Source: Conexibacteraceae bacterium (GTDB taxonomy: Bacteria > Actinomycetota > Thermoleophilia > Solirubrobacterales > Solirubrobacteraceae). Taken from it: DNA of 7,876 nt. Each line of letters starts with the position of its first letter. The first letter of the stretch is position 1. The notes beneath the pieces are model-generated. The model was not told where the DNA came from and did not search any database. It was given only the letters and a program-made list of their open reading frames with translations. Below, piece after piece: positions 1-7,876 of this stretch. The DNA is taken from the NCBI GenBank assembly GCA_009785395.1, contig WQWK01000087.1:1-7876 (forward strand), written 5' to 3'. Both the position numbers and the translations under genes were made by a program.

Positions 1-2
1 AG

Positions 3-656
3 CGCGCCCTGCTCGACGCCGCGTCGGCGGTCAGCCTGTCCCTGCCGATCGGCGGGCTGCCGGTGAGCGATGTGATCACGGTGATCTTCCACGCGCGCCG
101 CGACCTCGGCACGCTGCAGACGTATCTGACGCCAGGCGCCATCGGCGCCGGCTCGCACGTGTCCGCGGGGGATCTGCTCCGCGTCCCCTGCGACCTCGAT
201 CTGGCCGACGCCGCCGACCGCGATGACGCCGAGCGCCTCTACGGCGAGCAGGCCCGCACGCTCCGCGACGCGGTGCTCGGGGCCGACGTCGTGCTCGCGC
301 TCTGGCGCGAGGCACTCGCCGGGGTGCTCGGCAGCGTCGTCACCCAGACCTCGGTCGAGCTGCAAGCCCCGGCCCCGCTGCCGCGGCTGCTGCCGACGGC
401 GCTGGTCGCGCCCGACTCGCAGATGATCGTCACACCGGTCTGCAACGCGCGCACGCTGGCCGGCGGTCAGCCACCCGTGGGCATCGCCTGCATCCAGCAG
501 GAGGTCGCGCACGTCTACCAGCTGGCCGAGGACCCGGAGGGCTGCGTGATCGACTTCATGGAGCGCTCGGCTCGCCACGCCCACGCGCTCGCGGAGCAGA
601 TCGCGCATCAGGAGGCGTCGGTCGAGCGCTTCCTCGAGCTCAGCGACGCGGCCTGA
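3..656 (+). CDS. Hypothetical protein, 3' part (5' end outside window)
   Basis: I do not recognise this family. The last 197 residues can be read from a GTG at 63, but the same frame is open to the left edge. All 20 codons from 3 to 62 end in G or C, while the other two frames do not show this, so I infer the gene starts upstream and the GTG is an internal valine. The visible part is soluble-looking: an N-terminal stretch of hydrophobic and Gly residues, an acidic Asp/Ala segment, an Ala/Leu-rich probable helix, a Pro/Leu-rich linker, then a segment with several cysteines and a His/Ala/Glu-rich helical C terminus. There is no signal peptide, membrane helix or catalytic motif that I can name. 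It ends 30 bp from the convergent gene's stop. A true start at GTG 63 is possible but less likely. Confidence 0.65.
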   Translation, partial: RALLDAASAVSLSLPIGGLPVSDVITVIFHARRDLGTLQTYLTPGAIGAGSHVSAGDLLRVPCDLDLADAADRDDAERLYGEQARTLRDAVLGADVVLALWREALAGVLGSVVTQTSVELQAPAPLPRLLPTALVAPDSQMIVTPVCNARTLAGGQPPVGIACIQQEVAHVYQLAEDPEGCVIDFMERSARHAHALAEQIAHQEASVERFLELSDAA

Positions 657-686
657 TCAGCGCGGCCTGATTACCTCTGACGCGGC

Positions 687-1016
687 TCAGTCGTTGGCGC
701 GAACCGGCTTGCGAGGCCGGGCGGGCTCGCGGACGGGCCGGCGCTCGGGCCGTGAGAGCTTGTCACCGAGCTTCTCGGACCCGCGCAGACGCACCGCGGA
801 CTGGTCGGCGTCGGGCAGCGGGATCCCGCCGCCTGGCCAGCGGCTGGGGTCAGGCTTGACGTTGGGGCGGTTGCCCCAGCCGTCGTCAGAGTTGCCGCCG
901 TCGTCACCGGAATCGGCGTTGTCGTCGCGCAGCGCTGGAAGCATCAGCAGCCCGACTGCGATGAACCCAAAGATGTGAACCCCGACGAGGAACAGCATCA
1001 CCTGGAAGTCCGTCAT
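687..1016 (-). CDS. Small single-pass membrane protein, unknown function
   Basis: This 109-residue protein has one clear hydrophobic helix at about residues 4-29, starting right after the initiator. An acidic, Gly/Asn-rich stretch follows (about 30-48), then a Pro/Gly-rich segment (KPDPSRWPGGGIPLPDADQS) and a strongly basic Arg/Pro-rich C terminus. I do not recognise a named family. The layout suggests a membrane anchor with a disordered soluble tail, probably cytoplasmic because the tail is so basic, but that orientation is an inference. The helix and the sharp change to a low-complexity tail support coding. The opposite-strand frame over the same bases gives an Arg/Ser/Pro-rich protein of the kind expected from a shadow. 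The ATG at 1016 is preceded by a TANNNT box only six bases away and has no ribosome-binding site. The gene diverges from rplY. Confidence 0.68.
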   Translation of the reverse strand: MTDFQVMLFLVGVHIFGFIAVGLLMLPALRDDNADSGDDGGNSDDGWGNRPNVKPDPSRWPGGGIPLPDADQSAVRLRGSEKLGDKLSRPERRPVREPARPRKPVRAND

Positions 1017-1022
1017 AGGCGT

Positions 1023-1028
1023 AGGTTA
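1023..1028 (-). promoter_or_regulatory. Putative -10 box for the small membrane protein gene
   Basis: On the minus strand the hexamer TAACCT fits TANNNT and ends six bases before the ATG at 1016. A start site 6-8 bases downstream of the box would fall at or next to the ATG, giving a leaderless mRNA. This agrees with the absence of a Shine-Dalgarno sequence. No convincing -35 is visible. The call rests on a short degenerate motif and its position. Confidence 0.35.
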
Positions 1029-1079
1029 CCGCCAAGCTAAAGCACGTCTAGTGAGAATTCCGAAACTTCCACGCCCCGC

Positions 1080-1085
1080 TACCAT
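1080..1085 (+). promoter_or_regulatory. Putative -10 box for rplY-pth-mfd
   Basis: TACCAT fits TANNNT and ends 11 bases before the rplY ATG (1097). It sits in a CGCTACCATC context that nearly matches the CGCTACGATC before the lipoprotein gene at 5987. A transcript from here would have a leader of only a few bases. There is no strong Shine-Dalgarno before the ATG, only a weak GAG. A -35 is not evident at the expected spacing (about 1057-1062). Confidence 0.42.
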
Positions 1086-1096
1086 CGAGCGCACTT

Positions 1097-1753
1097 ATGT
1101 CTGAACAGTCCACAAGCCTTCTAGCCACCAGCCGCGAGCCCGTCGGCTCGCGCGGTGCGCGCCGTGCGCGTCGCGAAGGCCTGGTCCTCGGCACCGTCTA
1201 CGGCGGTGGGAAGGACCCGGTCTCCTTCCAGATCGACGCCCGCGTGCTGCGCAACACACTCGCCCATGCCAGCGCCGTCATCGACCTCCAGATCGACGAC
1301 GCCGCGGCCGAGCCCGTCGTGCTCAAGGAGCGCGTCCGTCACCCCGTCAGTGGCGAGACGATGCACGTCGACCTGCTGCGCGTCGACCTCAACAAGCCGA
1401 TCCAGACCCAGGTTGCAATCGAGCTGATCGATATCGACGAGTCCGACGTCAAGACCGGCGGCGTCCTCGACAACACGATCCGTGAGGTCACGCTCGAGGC
1501 GAAGCCGACCGCGATCCCCGATGTGATCCAGCACAGCATCGCCGGGCTCGAGGTCAACGGCAGCGTCACGCTCGGCGACCTCAAGCCGCCCGAGGGGACC
1601 ACCATCATCGGCGACCCGGACCTCGTGATCGCGACGATCCGCACCTCGCGCGGGATGCTCGCCGATGAGGCGGCCGACGAGCTCGAGACCGAGACCGAGG
1701 TTGTCGGCGAGGGCGCGGCCGAGGGCGATGACGAAGCCGAAGCCGGCGAGTAG
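1097..1753 (+). CDS. rplY: 50S ribosomal protein L25/TL5/CTC
   Basis: This is ribosomal protein L25 of the long CTC/TL5 type, which binds 5S rRNA in the large subunit and is also linked to general stress in Gram-positive bacteria. The 218 residues show the N-terminal L25-like RNA-binding domain (about 1-98), with the basic SRGARRARREGLVLGTVYGGG segment and the VRHPVSGETMHVDLLRVDL signature. The C-terminal beta domain (about 99-184) includes GGVLDNTIREVTLEAKPTAIPD and DLKPPEGTTIIGDPDLVIATI. An acidic Glu/Asp/Ala tail (about 189-218) follows, common in this family and likely disordered. The length is normal for CTC. The ATG has no good ribosome-binding site, but a promoter-like box lies just upstream. 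It is probably the first gene of an operon with pth, 15 bp downstream, and mfd. Confidence 0.95.
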   Translation: MSEQSTSLLATSREPVGSRGARRARREGLVLGTVYGGGKDPVSFQIDARVLRNTLAHASAVIDLQIDDAAAEPVVLKERVRHPVSGETMHVDLLRVDLNKPIQTQVAIELIDIDESDVKTGGVLDNTIREVTLEAKPTAIPDVIQHSIAGLEVNGSVTLGDLKPPEGTTIIGDPDLVIATIRTSRGMLADEAADELETETEVVGEGAAEGDDEAEAGE

Positions 1754-1754
1754 C

Positions 1755-1782
1755 GGCACCAGCGGCGAATGTCGCTGGCGCC
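1755..1782 (+). promoter_or_regulatory. Hairpin presenting the pth start codon in its loop
   Basis: Bases 1759-1764 pair perfectly with 1773-1778, and a G-T wobble (1765/1772) closes the loop. After one A-C mismatch the stem extends by three pairs (1755-1757 with 1780-1782). The six-base loop 1766-1771 contains the pth ATG (1769-1771). It begins just after the rplY stop. It could affect pth translation or coupling to rplY, but short GC stems are common in DNA this rich, so a role is uncertain. Confidence 0.3.
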
Positions 1783-2338
1783 TGTCGACTGGCTGATCGT
1801 CGGCCTGGGTAACCCGGGCCCCCAATACGAGGGCTCGCCACACAACGTCGGCTTCGACGTGGCCGAGCGCCTGCGTGCCCGCTGGGAGCTCGGCAAACCC
1901 AGGTCCAAATACCGCGGATTGATCACGGACGGCCGTGTCGTGCTCCCGAACGGCGGCCACGACCGGATCACGCGCGTCGCGATCCTGATGCCGCAGACCT
2001 ACATGAACGATGCGGGCAAGTCGGTGGGCCCGGCGCGCGGCGAGCTGCACGTCGAGCCGGACCGCCTGATCGTGATCCATGACGAGATCGACCTGCCGTT
2101 CGGCCAGATCCGCAGCCGCGTCGGCGGCGGCCTGGCCGGGCACAACGGCCTGAGGTCGGTGAAGTCGGCACTCGGCACCGGGGACTTCCAGCGCGTGCGC
2201 GTCGGCGTCGGCAGGCCCCCGACGACCGACCCGGACCGCGTGGCCGCCTACGTGCTCGGCAAGTTCAAGGAGCCGCGCGAGGCGGTCCAGGCGCTGATCG
2301 ATTCCGCGGCCGACGCCGTGGAGCAACTGCTGAGCTAG
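1769..2338 (+). CDS. pth: Peptidyl-tRNA hydrolase (Pth)
   Basis: Pth cleaves the ester bond of peptidyl-tRNAs released early from ribosomes, recycling tRNA in the cytoplasm. The 189-residue length is typical. The family residues are all present with the correct spacing: N15 in GLGNPG (E. coli N10), Y20, catalytic H25 and N26 (H20, N21), N80 in MPQTYMND (N68), D105 in VIHDEIDLPFG (D93) and N126 in GHNGLRS (N114). The glycine-rich loop before N126 reads GGGLAGHNGLRS. The ATG at 1769 places the first strand (DWLIVGLGNPG) at the expected distance from the N terminus. It lacks a strong Shine-Dalgarno and lies 15 bp after the rplY stop, so coupling to rplY translation is likely. mfd follows after 32 bp. 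The rplY-pth pairing is widely conserved. Confidence 0.97.
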   Translation: MSLAPVDWLIVGLGNPGPQYEGSPHNVGFDVAERLRARWELGKPRSKYRGLITDGRVVLPNGGHDRITRVAILMPQTYMNDAGKSVGPARGELHVEPDRLIVIHDEIDLPFGQIRSRVGGGLAGHNGLRSVKSALGTGDFQRVRVGVGRPPTTDPDRVAAYVLGKFKEPREAVQALIDSAADAVEQLLS

Positions 2339-2359
2339 CGCCCGGCTCTGCTTAGCTAC

Positions 2360-2365
2360 GGAGGG
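2360..2365 (+). promoter_or_regulatory. Shine-Dalgarno of mfd
   Basis: GGAGGG lies five bases before the ATG at 2371. It is the only strong ribosome-binding site seen in the window and fixes the mfd start. Its presence inside the presumed operon, against its absence before rplY and the lipoprotein gene, fits internal genes using Shine-Dalgarno initiation and promoter-proximal genes being leaderless. Confidence 0.75.
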
Positions 2366-2370
2366 CGCGC

Positions 2371-5811
<3,441 letters not shown>

Positions 5812-5832
5812 AGCCGCCGCCGGCCCGCGTGA

Positions 5833-5856
5833 AGCCACTGCGGCGGCGCAGCGGCT
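5833..5856 (+). terminator. Possible terminator hairpin after mfd
   Basis: Twenty-one bases after the mfd stop, 5833-5841 pairs with 5848-5856 (nine positions, one A-C mismatch) around a 6-base loop. An alternative stem, 5813-5820 with 5840-5847 (8 bp perfect), would compete with it. No T-tract follows; the next bases are GGGGTGAG. This is therefore not a classical intrinsic terminator. Its position at the end of the operon is the main argument. Confidence 0.3.
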
Positions 5857-5881
5857 GGGGTGAGCGGGCAGACGTTGAGAG

Positions 5882-5895
5882 TTGTGTGCACACAA
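5882..5895. promoter_or_regulatory. Perfect 14-bp palindrome, candidate operator
   Basis: TTGTGTGCACACAA is its own reverse complement. It lies 91 bp upstream of the lipoprotein ATG in the most AT-rich non-coding stretch of the window. A short symmetric site of this size is what a dimeric regulator such as a helix-turn-helix repressor or activator would bind. No regulator can be named, and the TGTG/CACA half-sites only loosely recall CRP-family sites. Its position would suit an activator or an upstream repressor of the gene at 5987. Confidence 0.45.
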
Positions 5896-5972
5896 GGCTT
5901 TGCGCGCGTTATCACAGCCGAAGAAGCTCATAAGTTAGGCGCCATCACACCGCCTATACCGGAGCGGGCCGC

Positions 5973-5978
5973 TACGAT
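5973..5978 (+). promoter_or_regulatory. Putative -10 box for the lipoprotein foldase gene
   Basis: TACGAT fits TANNNT and ends eight bases before the ATG at 5987, so transcription would begin at or next to the start codon. The CGCTACGATC context repeats almost exactly the CGCTACCATC before rplY. No Shine-Dalgarno precedes the ATG, in keeping with leaderless initiation. The -35 region is not recognisable. A second possible box, TATACC at 5955-5960, lies further upstream. Confidence 0.45.
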
Positions 5979-5986
5979 CACCGCCA

Positions 5987-7222
5987 ATGCGAATCTCTCG
6001 GAAGCTCGCGGCGCTTGCCGCCTTTTTTGTGATCGCGGTCGCTGTGGCCGCGTGCGGTGGATCATCCTCCACCATCCCCAGCGGTTCGGTGGCCACCGTC
6101 GCCGGCAACCCCATCACCCTCAGCGCGTTCAATCACTGGATGTACGTCGCCGCCAAGGACCAGGCTGCTCAGGCCGCCCAGCAGGGCCAGGTCGAGCCGG
6201 TCATCGTCGCCAACGACCCGCCCGAGTTCAAGAGCTGCATCAGCCAGATTCGCCACGACGTCCCGACGCTTGCCAAGACGCCCGACGCCACGCTGCGTAA
6301 GGATTGCAACCAGGTCTTCACCCAGTTCAAGGGTGAGGTCATGGCCTTCCTGATCGAGGGCTACTGGTACCAGGGCGAGGCGCACCGACTTGGGATCAAG
6401 TACACGGACGAGCAGCTGCAGAAGGACTTCGACAAGGCCAAGAAGGCGCAGTTCCCGACCGAGGCCGCCTTCCAGACCTACCTCAAGTCCAGCGGCGAGA
6501 CCAAGGAGGACATCCTCTTCCAGGTCCGCGTCAACCAGATCTTCGCGAAGCTGCTCAAGAAGCACGAGCGCCCCGTCGACGACGCCGCGATCCAGGCTTA
6601 CTACGAGAAGCACAAGACCGAGTTCGGAACCCCGGAGTCACGCGACGTCCACCTGATCCGCATCAAGACGCAGGCTGACGCGCAGTCCGCCTACAACGCC
6701 CTGAAGTCGGGCACGAGCTGGGACGCCGTCGCCAAGCAGTACGCGGAGGACGCGTCGGCCAAGGCCAACGGCGGTCTGCTCCAGGGCGTCACGAACAACC
6801 AGGAAGAGGCGGCTGTCAACACGCAGCTGTTCAACAACCCGGTGAACAAGCTGCTCGGGCCGATCAAGGGCATCTTCGGGTACTACGTCGCCGAGGTCAC
6901 CAAGATCACGCCGGCGAAGCAGGAGCCGCTGGAGAAGGCGAAGCCGACGATCAAGCAGCTGCTCACCAGCCAGGAGCAGACGGCCGCACAGACGCGGGTC
7001 AACGACACCGCCAAGAAGCACTGGCAGCACCGCACCTTCTGCCGCCGGACCTACTCGGTGAGCAACTGCGCCAACTATGTTGCGCCGCGGACGACGACGA
7101 CGCCGGCCCCGACGACGCCGACCACGACCACCGGCAACACGACCCTGACCGGCACGACGACGACCGGCACGGGCGCGGCCACGACGACGACCGGCGCCGG
7201 AACGACCACCACCGGCCACTGA
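5987..7222 (+). CDS. SurA/PrsA-like peptidyl-prolyl isomerase lipoprotein with Thr-rich tail
   Basis: This is a 411-residue exported foldase-type lipoprotein that probably helps newly secreted proteins fold outside the membrane. Residues 1-22 form a lipoprotein signal peptide: basic MRISRK, a hydrophobic core, then VAAC with lipidated C23. A SurA-N-like chaperone region follows (about 33-215), opening with SVATVAGNPITLSAF. A parvulin-like domain (about 218-305) shows SRDVHLIRIKT, a GTSWDAVAKQYAEDASAKANGG segment and FGYYVAEV. The usual second histidine of the FGYH motif is Tyr here (Y300), so isomerase activity is doubtful. Two cysteines sit in the N-terminal half (C84, C107) and two near the end (C352, C361), possibly forming disulfides. 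The last 43 residues (369-411) are a Thr-rich, probably disordered tail. Lipobox spacing supports the ATG, which has no ribosome-binding site. mazG follows after 32 bp. PrsA-like and SurA-like labels both fit. Confidence 0.88.
   Translation: MRISRKLAALAAFFVIAVAVAACGGSSSTIPSGSVATVAGNPITLSAFNHWMYVAAKDQAAQAAQQGQVEPVIVANDPPEFKSCISQIRHDVPTLAKTPDATLRKDCNQVFTQFKGEVMAFLIEGYWYQGEAHRLGIKYTDEQLQKDFDKAKKAQFPTEAAFQTYLKSSGETKEDILFQVRVNQIFAKLLKKHERPVDDAAIQAYYEKHKTEFGTPESRDVHLIRIKTQADAQSAYNALKSGTSWDAVAKQYAEDASAKANGGLLQGVTNNQEEAAVNTQLFNNPVNKLLGPIKGIFGYYVAEVTKITPAKQEPLEKAKPTIKQLLTSQEQTAAQTRVNDTAKKHWQHRTFCRRTYSVSNCANYVAPRTTTTPAPTTPTTTTGNTTLTGTTTTGTGAATTTTGAGTTTTGH
7091..7219 (+). repeat. Low-complexity Thr-codon repeat region
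   Basis: This stretch encodes the lipoprotein's last 43 residues, 26 of them Thr, in TTTT blocks split by Gly, Ala and Pro. The DNA is an ACG/ACC microsatellite-like run. A 16-base unit is repeated exactly at 7153-7168 and 7180-7195 (27-base period, nine codons). Such runs change length by slippage in multiples of three, so tail length is likely to vary between strains. A tail of this kind on an exported protein could act as a spacer and might be glycosylated, which the sequence cannot show. Confidence 0.8.
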
Positions 7223-7232
7223 GCCGGTGGTG
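7207..7232 (+). other. Perfect 10-bp hairpin with the lipoprotein stop codon in its loop
   Basis: Bases 7207-7216 are the exact reverse complement of 7223-7232. The six-base loop (7217-7222) contains the last codon and the TGA stop of the foldase gene. No T-tract follows, so it is not a classical terminator. It could reduce read-through into mazG, stabilise the upstream mRNA 3' end, or be a by-product of the ACC/GGT-rich tail. Confidence 0.4.
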
Positions 7233-7245
7233 ACCTCCGACCACA

Positions 7246-7289
7246 AGTGAGGCAGTGATCTCCGGCGAAACGGAGATCACCGCCGCACT
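7246..7289 (+). promoter_or_regulatory. Long hairpin enclosing the mazG ribosome-binding site and start codon
   Basis: Arms of 19 bases (7246-7264 and 7271-7289) pair at 17 positions. From the six-base GCGAAA loop outward there are 10 perfect pairs, an A-C mismatch, 3 pairs, an A-G mismatch and 4 pairs. The mazG GTG (7255-7257) forms the base of the inner stem, and the weak GAGG (7249-7252) lies in the outer stem. If it folds in the mRNA, free ribosomes could not start mazG easily. Translation would depend on unfolding, for example by ribosomes finishing the upstream gene. Confidence 0.55.
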
Positions 7290-7876
7290 CGGTCGTCTGG
7301 ACGAGATCACGCGCCGCCTGCGGCGCGAATGTCCCTGGGACCGTGAGCAGGACGAGCGCACGATCGTCCCGCACACGGTCGAGGAGGCCTACGAGCTAGC
7401 CGACGCCGCAGAGCGGCGCGACGACGCCAAGCTGCTGGACGAGCTCGGCGATGTGCTCTTCCAGGTGCACTTCCTGGCGCTGCTGCTCGAGGAGCGCGGC
7501 GCCGGCAATCTGGCGGCCGTCGCCCGGCATGCGAGCGAGAAGCTGATCCGCCGCCACCCGCACGTCTACGGCGAGGCCGAGGTCGCCAGCGCGGCGGAGG
7601 TCCTGCGCAACTGGGACGCGATCAAGTCCGATGAGGCCGGGCGCGAGCCGGGCGTGTTCGGCGAGGTGCCGGAGAACCTGCCGGGCCCGCTGTACGCGCG
7701 CAAGGTGCAGCGGCGCGCCGCCTCGAGCGGGTTCGACTTCGAGGGCGTCGAGGGGCCGCTGCAGTCGGTGCGCGACGAGCTGGACGAGCTGAGCGCCGCG
7801 CGCGACCGCGAGGAGCGCTTCCACGAGCTTGGTGACGTGCTGTTCGCGGCCGTCAATGTCGGGCGCAAGCTGGACG
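7255..7876 (+). CDS. mazG: Nucleoside triphosphate pyrophosphohydrolase MazG (3' end outside window)
   Basis: MazG hydrolyses nucleoside triphosphates to monophosphates and pyrophosphate, clearing aberrant nucleotides and in some bacteria influencing ppGpp. The 207 visible codons run off the right edge with no stop. The first MazG domain shows CPWDREQ (26-32) and the metal-binding acidic residues E43, E44 and E47 in HTVEEAYE, with E63 and D66 in ELGDVLFQ. The conserved linker RRHPHVYGE (about 99-107) and NWDAIKSDEAG follow, then ARKVQRRAASSGFDF. The second domain starts with VRDELDEL (E175, E178) and ELGDVLFAAVNVGRKLD (E191, D194), where it is cut. This two-domain layout matches full-length MazG. 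GTG at 7255 is the only ATG/GTG between an in-frame TGA (7231-7233) and CPWD. Its ribosome-binding site is weak and the codon is buried in a hairpin. Confidence 0.94.
   Translation, partial: MISGETEITAALGRLDEITRRLRRECPWDREQDERTIVPHTVEEAYELADAAERRDDAKLLDELGDVLFQVHFLALLLEERGAGNLAAVARHASEKLIRRHPHVYGEAEVASAAEVLRNWDAIKSDEAGREPGVFGEVPENLPGPLYARKVQRRAASSGFDFEGVEGPLQSVRDELDELSAARDREERFHELGDVLFAAVNVGRKLD

Noticed and set aside
842..881. Inverted repeats in the small membrane protein gene (842-849 with 874-881, and 863-868 with 873-878)
   Set aside because: Short G/C-only arms with competing pairings are expected by chance at this GC content, and they lie inside coding sequence.
5860..6300. Plus-strand open frame (146 codons) overlapping the start of the lipoprotein gene
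   Set aside because: It shares most of its length with the foldase in another frame; the foldase has a signal peptide, lipobox and domain matches, while this frame becomes Arg/Pro/His-rich noise.
7091..7219. Repeated ACGACGACC units considered as a CRISPR or direct-repeat array
   Set aside because: They are in-frame Thr codons at the end of a gene, with no spacers and no regular repeat-spacer spacing.
7396..7824. Minus-strand open frame (142 codons) opposite mazG
   Set aside because: It is antisense to clear MazG motifs and has shadow composition.

Overview
The window is GC-rich (roughly 70% by eye, with nearly every third codon position G or C) and carries a conserved bacterial housekeeping block: ribosomal protein L25/CTC, peptidyl-tRNA hydrolase (Pth), transcription-repair coupling factor (Mfd), a SurA/PrsA-like lipoprotein foldase and MazG. 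This order resembles the ctc-pth-mfd-(foldase)-mazG neighbourhood of many Gram-positive bacteria. The GC content, the lipoprotein with a Thr-rich tail and the style of the small membrane protein suggest a high-GC actinobacterium. Thermoleophilia/Solirubrobacterales is my best guess, and it is an inference from gene content only.

Layout. 3-656 (+) is the 3' part of an unrecognised gene that runs in from the left edge. 687-1016 (-) is a small single-pass membrane protein, convergent with it. An 80-bp divergent gap (1017-1096) holds promoter-like sequence for both directions. 1097-1753 (rplY/ctc), 1769-2338 (pth) and 2371-5811 (mfd) are closely spaced (15 and 32 bp) and probably form one operon. 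A 175-bp gap (5812-5986) holds a hairpin without a T-tract, a perfect 14-bp palindrome and a promoter-like box. 5987-7222 is the foldase lipoprotein, and 7255 to the right edge is mazG, cut off by the window.

Functionally the block joins translation (L25 on 5S rRNA, Pth recycling peptidyl-tRNA), rescue of stalled transcription coupled to repair (Mfd), folding of exported proteins (foldase) and nucleotide-pool cleaning (MazG). No tRNA, rRNA, IS element, phage gene or CRISPR array is seen.

The most unusual structure is a perfect 20-bp inverted repeat with a 3-nt loop inside mfd (2730-2772). It is read in frame, is rich in codons atypical for the gene, and encodes nearly the same peptide on both strands. 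It looks like a palindromic element tolerated inside an essential-type protein. A second, weaker island of the same kind lies at 3589-3630. Also notable are a 19-nt-arm hairpin that buries the mazG start codon, a hairpin that puts the lipoprotein stop codon in its loop, and three TANNNT boxes so close to start codons that the transcripts would be leaderless or nearly so.
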